In this document: in pieces, positions 36,296 to 45,064 of the stretch
Layout: every line of letters starts with the position of its first letter
Position numbering within the stretch: the stretch's first letter is position 1
Assembly (NCBI GenBank): GCA_036493895.1
Contig: DASXOZ010000026.1
Coordinates: 62,001-126,000 of the forward strand
Source: Candidatus Binatia bacterium
Lineage (GTDB): Bacteria > Desulfobacterota > Binatia > UBA1149 > CAITLU01
Direction: 5' to 3'
Length of the DNA stretch: 64,000 nucleotides
Translations under genes and position numbers: made by a program
Notes under the pieces: model-generated
Told to the model about the DNA's origin: nothing
Seen by the model: only the letters and a program-made list of their open reading frames with translations
Database searches by the model: none

Positions 36296-37869
36296 GGTTG
36301 GTCTCCCCGGGCCGCAAAGGCCCCGTACAGTTTCTGCTCCAGCCGGAGCACGAGATCGTCGAGGGAATGCGCGGCGTCGGTGACGCCGAATACGTAGCGG
36401 TCCGGACGCACGATTGCCGCGCCGTGGGCATCGAATAGCCGGTCGTGATGGCCGGCGACAGCAGGAAGCGACGAAAGCTCGGTCGTCGTCGCACCCATGC
36501 GTGCGAGCACGGCGCGGCTGGCTTCGCTCATCGCCAGCGAAGCACGGTCGCGGCCGACGACGGCAAACCCGCTGCCGAGAATTTCGTCGAGCCGCAAGCG
36601 GCGACCACCGCCCGCAGCGACGGTGGGCTGGCTGATCATGTAGCCGGCGACGCCTGCGTCGCTGACCTGTTCTTCGACGACCAGGCCGCGTCGCAGCGGC
36701 GGCGCCGAGCGTCCCTGCCCGTAGCCGGAATTCAGCAGGTCGTCGGGCAGGGGCCCGCTCGCGCGCCCCGCTTCCTGCTCGGCCAGCGCGTCCATCAGGC
36801 GGCCGACGGCAACGGCCCAGTCGACCAGCTCGTGGGCATGCGGGTCACGCTCTTCGGCATAACTGTCGAGCAGCGATTCGGGCGCTTTGCCGCCCGCGAC
36901 GAGCGCGAGCTTCCATGCAAGGTTGACGACATCGCGCAACCCGGCGTTCAGACCCTGTCCGAGAAACGGCGGAGTCTGGTGGGCCGCATCGCCGGCGAGG
37001 AAAATGCGGCCGTCGTGCCAGCGCCCGGCGGTTGCCGCATGGAACTGGTAGACGACCGAGCGGCGCAGCTCGTAGTCTTCCGGCGCGATCCACGGCGCGA
37101 GCAGCTTCGCGACGTTCGCCGGATGCACCATCGCTTCGCGGGTCTCTCCTTCGAGCAGCCGGAACTCCCAGCGTCGAAACGGATCCTTGCCGCAGATGTA
37201 GCTCGTCAGCCGCTTCGGATCGCAGACCTGCATCGTGACCGGCGGAAGGCCCGCAACGTTCTTCGCGACGACATCGACGACGAGCCAGTCGCGGTCGTAG
37301 CCGAGGCTGCGCCACGGGATGCCGAGGCTGCGCCGCACGAAACTCGATGCGCCGTCGCACGCGATGACCCACGGCGCGCGGATTTCGACTGCGTTGCCGG
37401 TCGCAAGGTGGCTTGCCGTGACGCGGACCGAAGTTTGGTCCTGCGAGATCGAGGTCACCTCGTGGCCGAAGAGGGCATCGACCTTCGGCTCCTTGCGCAT
37501 CTGCGCGCGCATCCAGCCCTCGAGTTCCGGCTGGTCGAAAAACGCGCCATCCCTCCAGCCGTTCGAGCCCGAGCTCGGCATGTCGAGCCCGAACAGCGCG
37601 TTTCGCGCCGAATCGGTGAATACTGCTGCGTCGCCTTCGCGCCAGGGCTGCAGCAGAGAGTCGACCTCGTCGCCCAGGCCGATGCGCTGGAAGACGCGCA
37701 CCGTCTCTCCGTCGAGCAGCACGGCGCGCGGAAGATCGTAGACGGCGGTCGAGCGGTCGACGACGCAAGCCGTCAGTCCCGAGCGCGCCAGCAGGATTGC
37801 TGCTGCGGCACCGACCGGTCCGCAGCCGACGACGCAGACGTCGGCGCGATGAGCGGCGGCGCTGCTCAC
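36292..37869 (-). CDS. FAD-dependent aromatic monooxygenase (MhpA/phenol hydroxylase-like)
   Basis: Flavoprotein hydroxylase for aromatic rings, using NAD(P)H and oxygen. The 525-residue product has the dinucleotide-binding VVGCGPVGAAAA near residue 13, the ACDGASSFVRRSLGIP motif, and the FAD-binding FLAGDAAHQTPPFLGQGLN. The C-terminus is thioredoxin-like as in this group. The GTG at 37869 overlaps the tetR stop (GTGA), so regulator and enzyme are co-translated. It resembles 3-(3-hydroxyphenyl)propionate hydroxylase. Confidence 0.88.
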   Translation of the reverse strand: MSSAAAHRADVCVVGCGPVGAAAAILLARSGLTACVVDRSTAVYDLPRAVLLDGETVRVFQRIGLGDEVDSLLQPWREGDAAVFTDSARNALFGLDMPSSGSNGWRDGAFFDQPELEGWMRAQMRKEPKVDALFGHEVTSISQDQTSVRVTASHLATGNAVEIRAPWVIACDGASSFVRRSLGIPWRSLGYDRDWLVVDVVAKNVAGLPPVTMQVCDPKRLTSYICGKDPFRRWEFRLLEGETREAMVHPANVAKLLAPWIAPEDYELRRSVVYQFHAATAGRWHDGRIFLAGDAAHQTPPFLGQGLNAGLRDVVNLAWKLALVAGGKAPESLLDSYAEERDPHAHELVDWAVAVGRLMDALAEQEAGRASGPLPDDLLNSGYGQGRSAPPLRRGLVVEEQVSDAGVAGYMISQPTVAAGGGRRLRLDEILGSGFAVVGRDRASLAMSEASRAVLARMGATTTELSSLPAVAGHHDRLFDAHGAAIVRPDRYVFGVTDAAHSLDDLVLRLEQKLYGAFAARGDQP

Positions 37870-38663
37870 GCCCCGCGTCCGTTGGATCCGCCCTGCGCGT
37901 GCGCCGGGCGAGTGCGGCGGATTGCCGGAACTTCGCCGAGGCGCCCCAGCAGCGACGTGATTCGTCGCTCCGGCAGCGCAAGTACCCGCAGCGCGAGCGC
38001 GACCAGCCGCCGCTCGAGTTCCGGCGCCTGTTTCGGCGACTGCGCCACTTCGACCAGCGCACCGACGAGCGCCCATTCGAGGAAGCTCATGCCGTTTTCC
38101 AATGCCGACGGTGCGACGTCGCCGGCGGCGATCATCGCCTGCACGTCGCGCACGGCGAAAGGGCCGCACGCCCGGCGAAGAGCCTGCGCGAGCACCTGGG
38201 GCCGTTCGAGCATCCACGGCAGCGCCGGATGCGCGCACAGCATGCGGAACGTCCGCGCGAGACTGGCGACGAGCACCCACGACTTGTCGTCGGCCTGCGC
38301 GAAGCCGACTTCCATCTCCGCCGAGAATTCGCGCATCGACTCCTCGATGCCGGCAGCAAGCACGGCCTCGGTGGACGCGAAGTGGTGGTAGAAGGTGCCG
38401 TGCGCGACGTCGGCGCGGTCGGTGACGGCGCGAACCGTCAGCCCCGCAACCCCTTCGTCTTCGAGCAATGCGCGGGCGGCATCGATAAGGGCGGCGCGGG
38501 TCTTGCGGCTTCGCCGCGACGGCCTGTCGAAGTCCCCCTCGCCCGGACGCGGCGTCGGAGCGGCGGCGCTGCCGACCGTGATACCCACGCGATTCCGGGG
38601 GCTTGCGCCGCCCGAGACGGCTGGTAACGACGAGCTTTCGGAGGAGCGGCGAAGGATTGACAT
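37866..38663 (-). CDS. TetR-family transcriptional regulator
   Basis: The 265-residue protein has a TetR helix-turn-helix at about residues 53-100 (AALIDAARALLEDEGVAGLT, then VAHGTFYHHFASTEAVLAAG), after an unusually long Ser/Arg/Pro-rich N-terminal tail. The ATG at 38663 is preferred; a GTG at 38699 would lengthen the tail further. It leads the operon of monooxygenase, dioxygenase and FAH hydrolase, which it probably represses until an aromatic ligand binds. A palindrome lies just upstream. Confidence 0.87.
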   Translation of the reverse strand: MSILRRSSESSSLPAVSGGASPRNRVGITVGSAAAPTPRPGEGDFDRPSRRSRKTRAALIDAARALLEDEGVAGLTVRAVTDRADVAHGTFYHHFASTEAVLAAGIEESMREFSAEMEVGFAQADDKSWVLVASLARTFRMLCAHPALPWMLERPQVLAQALRRACGPFAVRDVQAMIAAGDVAPSALENGMSFLEWALVGALVEVAQSPKQAPELERRLVALALRVLALPERRITSLLGRLGEVPAIRRTRPAHAQGGSNGRGA

Positions 38664-38665
38664 AA

Positions 38666-38688
38666 CGTCGATAACCGACGTATCGTCG
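38666..38688 (-). promoter_or_regulatory. Candidate TetR operator palindrome
   Basis: Arms CGTCGATA and TATCGTCG (one mismatch) with a 7-bp spacer lie immediately upstream of the tetR ATG. The position and size fit an autoregulatory TetR-type operator. Inferred from symmetry only. Confidence 0.45.
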
Positions 38689-38733
38689 ATTTTCGACACC
38701 CTGTCAAGCTCCTTCCGGGGGTCGTGTCCTGGA

Positions 38734-38803
38734 AAGATTCGATCCCTCTCTGCGGATCGTCCGCGCCGTGTCCCTGGCAGGAGCGCGCGAAATCCGTGTG
38801 ATG
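38734..38803 (+). repeat. Dispersed repeat copy D
   Basis: AGATTCGATCCCTCTCTGCGGAT, GTCCGCGCCG and GCGCGAAATCCGTGTGATG follow the same order as repeat copies A and B near 13.8 and 17.1 kb, 21 kb away. It lies between the tetR and DUF4239 genes. Confidence 0.65.
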
Positions 38804-38807
38804 ATCG

Positions 38808-39572
38808 TTACTCCCCGAGGTGACTCAGCGTCTCTCGCATCGCGAGGCTGGAAACATTGATGACTCCGCTGAACGGCGTGTTCATCTCCAGGATGAGAAG
38901 GATGGCACCAGAGGCGGACAGCGCGCAGACGAAGAGCGCTGCGATGACCGTTGCATTGCGGGGGGCGAACAGGCTGAACGTCGCGAAGATGACGACGAGC
39001 CACGTCACCAGCACGACCAGCAGGGTCGCCGGGATCGTATCCTCGCGTTGCGAGTGCATCAGCGCGCGGGTCATATCGATGTCATTGTTCATCTGCAGAG
39101 CGCGAGCCTTGAGGCCGTCCTGGGTGGCACCGGCGGCGGGCAGTGCCCAGAGGTTCGCATCGATGCTCTCTGCGATGAAGGCTGCGCGTGCGCCATTCGC
39201 ATTGTTCTGCTCCGCCTTGCGCCCGGAGAACAGCCGATCAATGCGTTCGGCATAGGAAGACTTGAGCAGTGCGCGGATCTCTTTCGTCGCCGGTCCATAT
39301 TCGGCAAGCGTCCGGTCGAGCATCAGGACTTTTGCGGCGTTGTCCGTAAGCTCATCGTCGATCCGGTCGAACGAGGTCTTGGCAGCCGAAATCAGCAGGC
39401 TGAGGACCAGTGCGGCGATCGTGGCAACCAGGCCGGTCGCCAGCCGCACGACCTCTTTCGTCTCGGGCGCCAGATGGTGCTCGGGTAGAACATCACGAAG
39501 CCAGAGGCCGAGTGCGGCGCTCGCGGCAACGCAGATCAGGACGATCGAGGCGATGACGGGCGGGCTCATCAT
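38808..39572 (-). CDS. DUF4239-like membrane protein
   Basis: The 254-residue protein has two N-terminal hydrophobic segments (about 6-26 and 45-63), a soluble helical middle, and two C-terminal ones (about 184-204 and 208-230). RLATGLVATIAALVLSLLIS and ILEMNTPFSGVI are typical of DUF4239 (bestrophin-like) proteins. Function unknown. Two ATG codons are adjacent at 39572 and 39569. Confidence 0.7.
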   Translation of the reverse strand: MMSPPVIASIVLICVAASAALGLWLRDVLPEHHLAPETKEVVRLATGLVATIAALVLSLLISAAKTSFDRIDDELTDNAAKVLMLDRTLAEYGPATKEIRALLKSSYAERIDRLFSGRKAEQNNANGARAAFIAESIDANLWALPAAGATQDGLKARALQMNNDIDMTRALMHSQREDTIPATLLVVLVTWLVVIFATFSLFAPRNATVIAALFVCALSASGAILLILEMNTPFSGVINVSSLAMRETLSHLGE

Positions 39573-39717
39573 TCAGAATACGCTGGCTCCTCGTGGCGGC
39601 GTTCGCGAGAACCGCAAAAGAACGTCCGGCAATCCGTTCGGATTGCCGGACGTTTCCGTTGATCGAAGGTGATGAAGTCGTAGCCCTCCACCACCGTACT
39701 CATCGGGACAGTTGCGC

Positions 39718-41370
39718 CTAGTTGCCGGAGCCGTGGCTGGCTGCCTCGGCCTCCGCCATGCGCTTGCCCATCTCGGCCTTGACGGCATCGAGGTTGAAGC
39801 TGGCTCCCTTCTGCATCGGCGGGTAATCGAGGAAGGTCTGCAGCTCCTTGCCCATCACCTGCTGGACGAACACGAACCGCCAGAACTGGAACTTGAACCA
39901 GTCGAAGTACTGCTGCGACCCTTGCTTCGTGCCGTTTTGCGGCCATCCCTGGCGCTCGAACGGATCGAGTCGGAGGTTCGTCAGGTAAGGCACGTCCACG
40001 TGCGTTTTCTCCCCGAGCCATCCGGCCGGCTGGTCGATGAAGCGATACTTGAAGTCGTCGATGCGAATCGCGCCGACGGTGCTCTCGCCCAGGTAGAAAA
40101 TCTCGTGACGCGCCGACGGACCCTTGCCGGTGATGGCGGCCATCTGGTCATAGCCGTCCAGATGGTTCTTGTAGGTACGATCGCCGAGCTTCACTCCCTT
40201 CAGGAGCTGGTCGGTGATGTCCGGATTGCCGGCCGCATCCAGGAAGGTCGGAAACCAGTCGAGGCCCGAGAAAATGCCGTTCTGCACGGAGTCGGCCGGA
40301 ACGTGGCCGGGCCAGCGCAGCAGCGCAGGCACTCGGAAGCCGCCTTCCATGATCGTTCCCTTGGACTGCGCGAACGGGGTCGTTCCTCCGTCAGGCCAGG
40401 TAAAAAGCTCGGTACCGTTGTCGGTGGTGAAGACGACGATGGTGTTGTCGTCGACCCCGAGATCCTTGAGCTTCTGCATCACCAGCCCGATGTCGTCATC
40501 GAGCTGCGCCATGCCGGCTTCTTCTTCCGACCAGCCGTTCTCTGCATTCCGCATCTTCTCGTACTTCTCGGAGAGATGCGTGACGATGTGCATGCGCGTC
40601 GGGTTGAGCCACAGGAAGAACGGCTTGTTCTCTGTTTTGGCTTTCTCCACGAACTTGAACGCGGAATCGCGGAACTCGTCGTCCACGGTCTCCATCCGTT
40701 TCGGATAGAGCGTGCCGGCGTCTTCGATCTTCTGCTTGCCGACCTTGCCCCAGCGCGGCATTTCGGTCGGATCATCCGTGTCGCTGGCCCAGCTGTGGAC
40801 CATGTTGCGCGGGCCAACCTTATTCAGCAGCTCCTGGGGATAGTTGGGATGGGCCGGGTCTTCCATCGCGTCGAGGTGGTAGAGGTACCCGAAGAACTCA
40901 TCGAAGCCGTGCACGGTGGGCAGGAACTCGTTCAGGTCGCCGAGGTGGTTCTTGCCGAACTGCCCCGTCGCGTAACCCTGCGCCTTGAGCGCGGTGGCGA
41001 TCGTGCAGGCCTCGGCTGGCAGTCCCATCTTGGCGCCGGCCTGACCAACGGTGGTCATGCCTGTGCGGATGGGCAGCTCGCCTGTGACGAAGTTCGCGCG
41101 ACCCGCCGTGCAGCTCGCTTCGGCGTAATAGTCGGTGAACAGCATCCCTTCCTTGGCGAGCTTGTCGAGGTTCGGCGTCCGCCCCGCCATCATGCCGTGG
41201 TTGTAAGCACCGATGTTCCACATTCCGATGTCATCGCCCATGATGACGACGATGTTCGGTTTCTTGTCCGCCGCGAGGGCTGTCGTAGCGGTCAAAATGA
41301 AGAGCGGGATCGCCAGCGCCGCCAGCCGCAGTCCGCTGCGACGCGGGATCTCGTGTCCGCGATGATTCAT
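39718..41370 (-). CDS. Secreted arylsulfatase
   Basis: Sulfatase-family hydrolase (alkaline phosphatase superfamily) of 550 residues with a signal peptide ending near ALAA at residue 34. Metal-binding GDDIG lies at 45-49. The formylglycine motif is CTAGR at 87-91, the Ala variant of C-x-P/A-x-R, implying a formylglycine-generating maturase elsewhere. VFTTDNGTE carries the second metal site. The ATG at 41370 has AAGGAG five nucleotides upstream. It could desulfate extracellular sulfate esters. Confidence 0.9.
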   Translation of the reverse strand: MNHRGHEIPRRSGLRLAALAIPLFILTATTALAADKKPNIVVIMGDDIGMWNIGAYNHGMMAGRTPNLDKLAKEGMLFTDYYAEASCTAGRANFVTGELPIRTGMTTVGQAGAKMGLPAEACTIATALKAQGYATGQFGKNHLGDLNEFLPTVHGFDEFFGYLYHLDAMEDPAHPNYPQELLNKVGPRNMVHSWASDTDDPTEMPRWGKVGKQKIEDAGTLYPKRMETVDDEFRDSAFKFVEKAKTENKPFFLWLNPTRMHIVTHLSEKYEKMRNAENGWSEEEAGMAQLDDDIGLVMQKLKDLGVDDNTIVVFTTDNGTELFTWPDGGTTPFAQSKGTIMEGGFRVPALLRWPGHVPADSVQNGIFSGLDWFPTFLDAAGNPDITDQLLKGVKLGDRTYKNHLDGYDQMAAITGKGPSARHEIFYLGESTVGAIRIDDFKYRFIDQPAGWLGEKTHVDVPYLTNLRLDPFERQGWPQNGTKQGSQQYFDWFKFQFWRFVFVQQVMGKELQTFLDYPPMQKGASFNLDAVKAEMGKRMAEAEAASHGSGN

Positions 41371-41524
41371 GAGTCTCCTTTTTCCGGGAAGCGATGGATG
41401 ACAATCGAGGCTATCGGGCGGGATGAATCCCCGTGAATGGGAAATCGCGTAAGCGACCGATCCCGCCCCGGATATCGAAGTATGCTCCCCGATCCTAACC
41501 CTGGATGATTCCCGTCCCGGGTAG

Positions 41525-43012
41525 TTACCTGGAGCGCACGCGCGCAACGGCGCTCTTCCACCCTGCGTAGAGCGCCTCGCGTTCGGACTTTTTCATTTTC
41601 GGCCTGAAGACGCGGTCGACCTTGCGCACGGCTTCCAGGTCCCTGGCGCTCTTCCACAAACCCGCGCCGACGCCGGCAAGAAACGCAGCGCCGGCAGCCG
41701 TCGTCTCGATCACGGTGGGCCGGTCCACTGCGACGCCGATCACGTCAGCCTGAAACTGCATGAGGAAGTCGTTGGCAGCCGCGCCCCCGTCGACCCGCAG
41801 CACCTTCAGCGTGCGCTTCGAATCGGCGGCCATTGCATCGACGACGTCGCGCGTCTGGTACGCCAGCGACTCCAGCGTCGCGCGTACGAGGTGGTCGCGG
41901 GTGACGCCGCGCGTGAGGCCGACGATCGCACCGCGTGCGTCGGCGTCCCAGTACGGCGCGCCCAGCCCGGCAAACGCGGGAACGACGTACGCCCCTAGCG
42001 TGGAATCCACTCGCCGTGCAGCCGCTTCGCTGTCGGAGGCCTTCTCGAGAATGCGAAGCCCGTCGCGCAGCCACTGGATCGCCGCGCCGGCGATGAACAC
42101 CGATCCCTCCAGCGCGTAAGCCGGGCCTCCGTCGGCGCGGCAGCACAGCGTCGTCAGCAGGCCGTGCTTCGATTCGAGCGGCTTGTCTCCGCTGAACATC
42201 ATCAGGAAGCAGCCCGTGCCGTAAGTGTTCTTCACCATGCCGGGTGCGGTGCAGGCCTGGCCGTACATTGCAGCCTGCTGGTCACCGGCCACGCCGGTGA
42301 TCGGCACCGACCCGGCGCCGACGAGCCCGGGCTGCGTCTCGCCGAAGCTGCCGGCCGACGCACGAACATGCGGAAGCATTGCTTCGGGAACGCGCAGCAG
42401 GCGGCACAGCGCTCCGTCCCACGTCAGCGTGCGAATGTTGAAGAGCATCGTGCGCGATGCGTTGGTGTAATCGGTCGCGTGCACCTTGCCGCCGGTCAGC
42501 TTCCAGATGAGCCACGAGTCGACCGTGCCGAACGCCAACTCTCCTTTTTCGGCTCGCGCGCGCGCACCGCGCACGTTGTCGAGAATCCACGCGACTTTGG
42601 TTCCCGAGAAATACGGGTCGAGCACGAGGCCGCTCTTGCGCCGGACTTCCTTCTGCGCGCCGCGCTTTCGAAGCTGCTCGCAGACCGCGGCGGTGCGACG
42701 GTCCTGCCACACGATCGCGCGATGAATCGGTTTTCCGCTGCGCCGGTCCCAGACGACCGTCGTCTCGCGCTGGTTGGTGATACCGATGCCCGCGAGCTCG
42801 GCAGGTTTCGCCTTGGCCGTTGCCAGGGCCCTGGCGATCAGCGCATGCGTGACCGTCCAGATCTCCTCGGCATCGTGCTCCACCCACGCCGGTTTCGGAT
42901 AGTGCTGACGGAACTCGCTGTAGGCACGCGAGCGCACGCGTCCGCGCTCGTCGAACACCATCACCGTCGAACCCGTCGTGCCCTGGTCGATCGCGAGAAC
43001 GTAGCGCGCCAT
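41525..43012 (-). CDS. glpK: Glycerol kinase
   Basis: Phosphorylates glycerol to sn-glycerol 3-phosphate. The 495-residue FGGY-family protein begins MARYVLAIDQGTTGSTVMVF, with ITNQRETTVVWDR, PYFSGTKVAWILDNV and GVAGDQQAAMYGQ, all GlpK hallmarks. The ATG at 43012 has GGAGG upstream. No glpF or glpD is adjacent. The product can feed the PlsC-type acyltransferases in this window. Confidence 0.95.
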   Translation of the reverse strand: MARYVLAIDQGTTGSTVMVFDERGRVRSRAYSEFRQHYPKPAWVEHDAEEIWTVTHALIARALATAKAKPAELAGIGITNQRETTVVWDRRSGKPIHRAIVWQDRRTAAVCEQLRKRGAQKEVRRKSGLVLDPYFSGTKVAWILDNVRGARARAEKGELAFGTVDSWLIWKLTGGKVHATDYTNASRTMLFNIRTLTWDGALCRLLRVPEAMLPHVRASAGSFGETQPGLVGAGSVPITGVAGDQQAAMYGQACTAPGMVKNTYGTGCFLMMFSGDKPLESKHGLLTTLCCRADGGPAYALEGSVFIAGAAIQWLRDGLRILEKASDSEAAARRVDSTLGAYVVPAFAGLGAPYWDADARGAIVGLTRGVTRDHLVRATLESLAYQTRDVVDAMAADSKRTLKVLRVDGGAAANDFLMQFQADVIGVAVDRPTVIETTAAGAAFLAGVGAGLWKSARDLEAVRKVDRVFRPKMKKSEREALYAGWKSAVARVRSR

Positions 43013-43077
43013 GCCTGACCTCCGCCGGCCGATCATGTCGGCGAAGCGCTGCCGTGGCGAGGCGCGCCGCTGCGGAT

Positions 43078-44757
43078 TCAGTGTCCGCCGCGGCCGTGGC
43101 CACCGCCTGCGACGCCCGCGTGGCCGCCGCCGCCGGAGGGATGCGCCGCTGCGCCCGCGGAGTGAGAGCCTCCGCCGTGCATGCCGTGGGCACCGCCCAT
43201 CATGGGAGAACCGCCGCCGTGAGGTGCGCGCGCAATCTGCGCACCGCCGCCGTGATGGCCGCTCATCATCTGCGAGGGGCCGCCGTGAGGACCCGCGCTC
43301 ATCCGAGATCCGCCATGCGGTGCGCCGGTCACATGCGGACCGGCCCCGTGAGGCCCACCGGTCGCGCGAGCCACTGCGCCGTGACGGGATCCCGTCGCAT
43401 GCGCTTGTCCGCCGTGAGGCCCGCCCGCCGCATGCTGCCCTGCCGCCGCGGCAGGGCCTCTTGCGTGGGAGCTCACCGGCGCGGCGTGACGACCGGAGCC
43501 GGATTCGTGGTTGGTACCGCCGCGAGTCGCGGCCGCGTCGCTCCTTCCATGCCCGCCATGCCCGGCGCCGCCTTCTCGCGCGGCGCTGCCCGGGACAGCG
43601 GCCTGCACGCCACGCCCGCCGCCTGCGCCGCCGCGAGCTGCGGCCAGCGCGCCGGCTCCGCCTCCGCGGTAGAAGCGCTGTACCGTCGTACTGCGGTACG
43701 AGACATCGCGGCGGTGAAAAGGATCGTGCTGCCACGGCGTGACGTGGGACGCGTAGCCATCTCGCCAGTACCTGTCACCCGCATAGTAGCCGCCGCCCCA
43801 GCGGTACGGGTAGATCACGTGGTGGTCCCAGTCGAGGTCTCCGACGAACAGTGCGCCGATCGAAAGACCGATTCCGAACGTGACGAACGGCGCAACGTCC
43901 ACGGCAACGGCCGGAAACAGCGGCGGGTAGTAGACGACGACCGGCGGCGGGCCGAACACGACGAGAGGGTTGTACACCGGCACGAACAATTCGGTCGGGC
44001 TGACCGGAACGATGCGTACGATGCGCGCGGGTGGCGGCACGACGTAATACGGAGGCGGAGCACCGGCGTAACGAGGCCCCGCCCGCGGCGGCGCAGGTTC
44101 GGTGATCACCTTCTGCTGGCTCGTGGTCTTCAGCGTGCCGTGATCGCAGGCGCGGTTTCGCATCACCTGCACGGCGTTGAGCACGTCGTTCTGCTGCGCG
44201 AGGAACGCATCGCCGAGGTCGCGCGTCCACTCCGGATCTTCGCCCATCAGCTTGATGGCCCCGGTCGCGTGCACGAGCGCGCCCACGCTGATGTCCCAGT
44301 GCCGGCCGGCAATCGCGTCGTCCAGGGCTTTTCCCGTCAGGTTCGGATGGTTCCTGACGAACTGCGCAGCTTCGGCGACTTCGGCCGGATACGTCGCGGC
44401 CATCAGCACGTCCTGCAACAGCGGATCGGGATAGAGCGCGACCGGCGCGACCATCTGCTCGAGACGTTCGGCCGAAAAATCGGGTGCGGACGGCGGGGAA
44501 GGCCCTGCTTGCGGCGCAGAACCGGGCGCGGAGGCAGGTTCGGGCGATGCCGACGGCGACGATGCGGGCACGTTCGAATCGCCCGCCGGCGAAGGCGATG
44601 AGCTGCCTTGGCCGGAAACATCGACCGCGGCTACCGGCCCGGCCGTGGGAATCGGCGGCTTGTCGCAGCCGCCAATCGCGCACGCGATCGGCAGAGCCAG
44701 TGCCAGGCTGCTGCGGCACAGCATCGAGAGGATTCGAGGACGGACAGGAGCTTTCAC
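43078..44757 (-). CDS. DUF3300 lipoprotein with His/Gly-rich tail
   Basis: The 559-residue protein has a signal peptide with lipobox-like IGGC (Cys31), a Pro/Ser/Ala-rich linker (about 40-95), and a DUF3300 domain (about 96-330) containing VAPVALYPDPLLQDVLMAAT and VYNPLVVFG. A roughly 180-residue C-terminal tail follows, of GGPHG, GHHGG and similar repeats. The tail might bind metal through its many histidines (inference). The start is GTG at 44757. The function of DUF3300 is unknown. Confidence 0.78.
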   Translation of the reverse strand: MKAPVRPRILSMLCRSSLALALPIACAIGGCDKPPIPTAGPVAAVDVSGQGSSSPSPAGDSNVPASSPSASPEPASAPGSAPQAGPSPPSAPDFSAERLEQMVAPVALYPDPLLQDVLMAATYPAEVAEAAQFVRNHPNLTGKALDDAIAGRHWDISVGALVHATGAIKLMGEDPEWTRDLGDAFLAQQNDVLNAVQVMRNRACDHGTLKTTSQQKVITEPAPPRAGPRYAGAPPPYYVVPPPARIVRIVPVSPTELFVPVYNPLVVFGPPPVVVYYPPLFPAVAVDVAPFVTFGIGLSIGALFVGDLDWDHHVIYPYRWGGGYYAGDRYWRDGYASHVTPWQHDPFHRRDVSYRSTTVQRFYRGGGAGALAAARGGAGGGRGVQAAVPGSAAREGGAGHGGHGRSDAAATRGGTNHESGSGRHAAPVSSHARGPAAAAGQHAAGGPHGGQAHATGSRHGAVARATGGPHGAGPHVTGAPHGGSRMSAGPHGGPSQMMSGHHGGGAQIARAPHGGGSPMMGGAHGMHGGGSHSAGAAAHPSGGGGHAGVAGGGHGRGGH

Positions 44758-45016
44758 GTGGCGTCTCCGGCGCGTGCCGTCGCAAAATTGGAGGGCTACG
44801 CGGTCCTTTCAGGATGGAGGCGCCAGTGCAGGCGCGCAACGGGTGCGGCGGCGCGCATGGAGCACGTAGCGCCCTCGATCGGGTAAAAACCCGTTCGAAG
44901 TGCTGTCATTGCGCCAGTTGCGCCGAACTCGCGAGATGAGGGGATGCGAACGCGTCCACATGCGACGCGGCGCGAGAGCGATGAAGCAACCGAAGGGAAG
45001 TAGAAGGTCGCGGCGA

Positions 45017-45044
45017 GGACGGGAGAGCCGAAGCTCTCCCGTCC
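45017..45044 (-). terminator. UUCG-loop terminator of giant protein 1
   Basis: A perfect 12-bp stem GGACGGGAGAGC/GCTCTCCCGTCC, reading TTCG in the loop on the minus strand, lies 20 nt after the stop at 45065. There is no long T run. The rest of 44758-45064 shows no gene. Confidence 0.7.
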
Positions 45045-45064
45045 CGCTGCAGCAGGTCGTGTCT

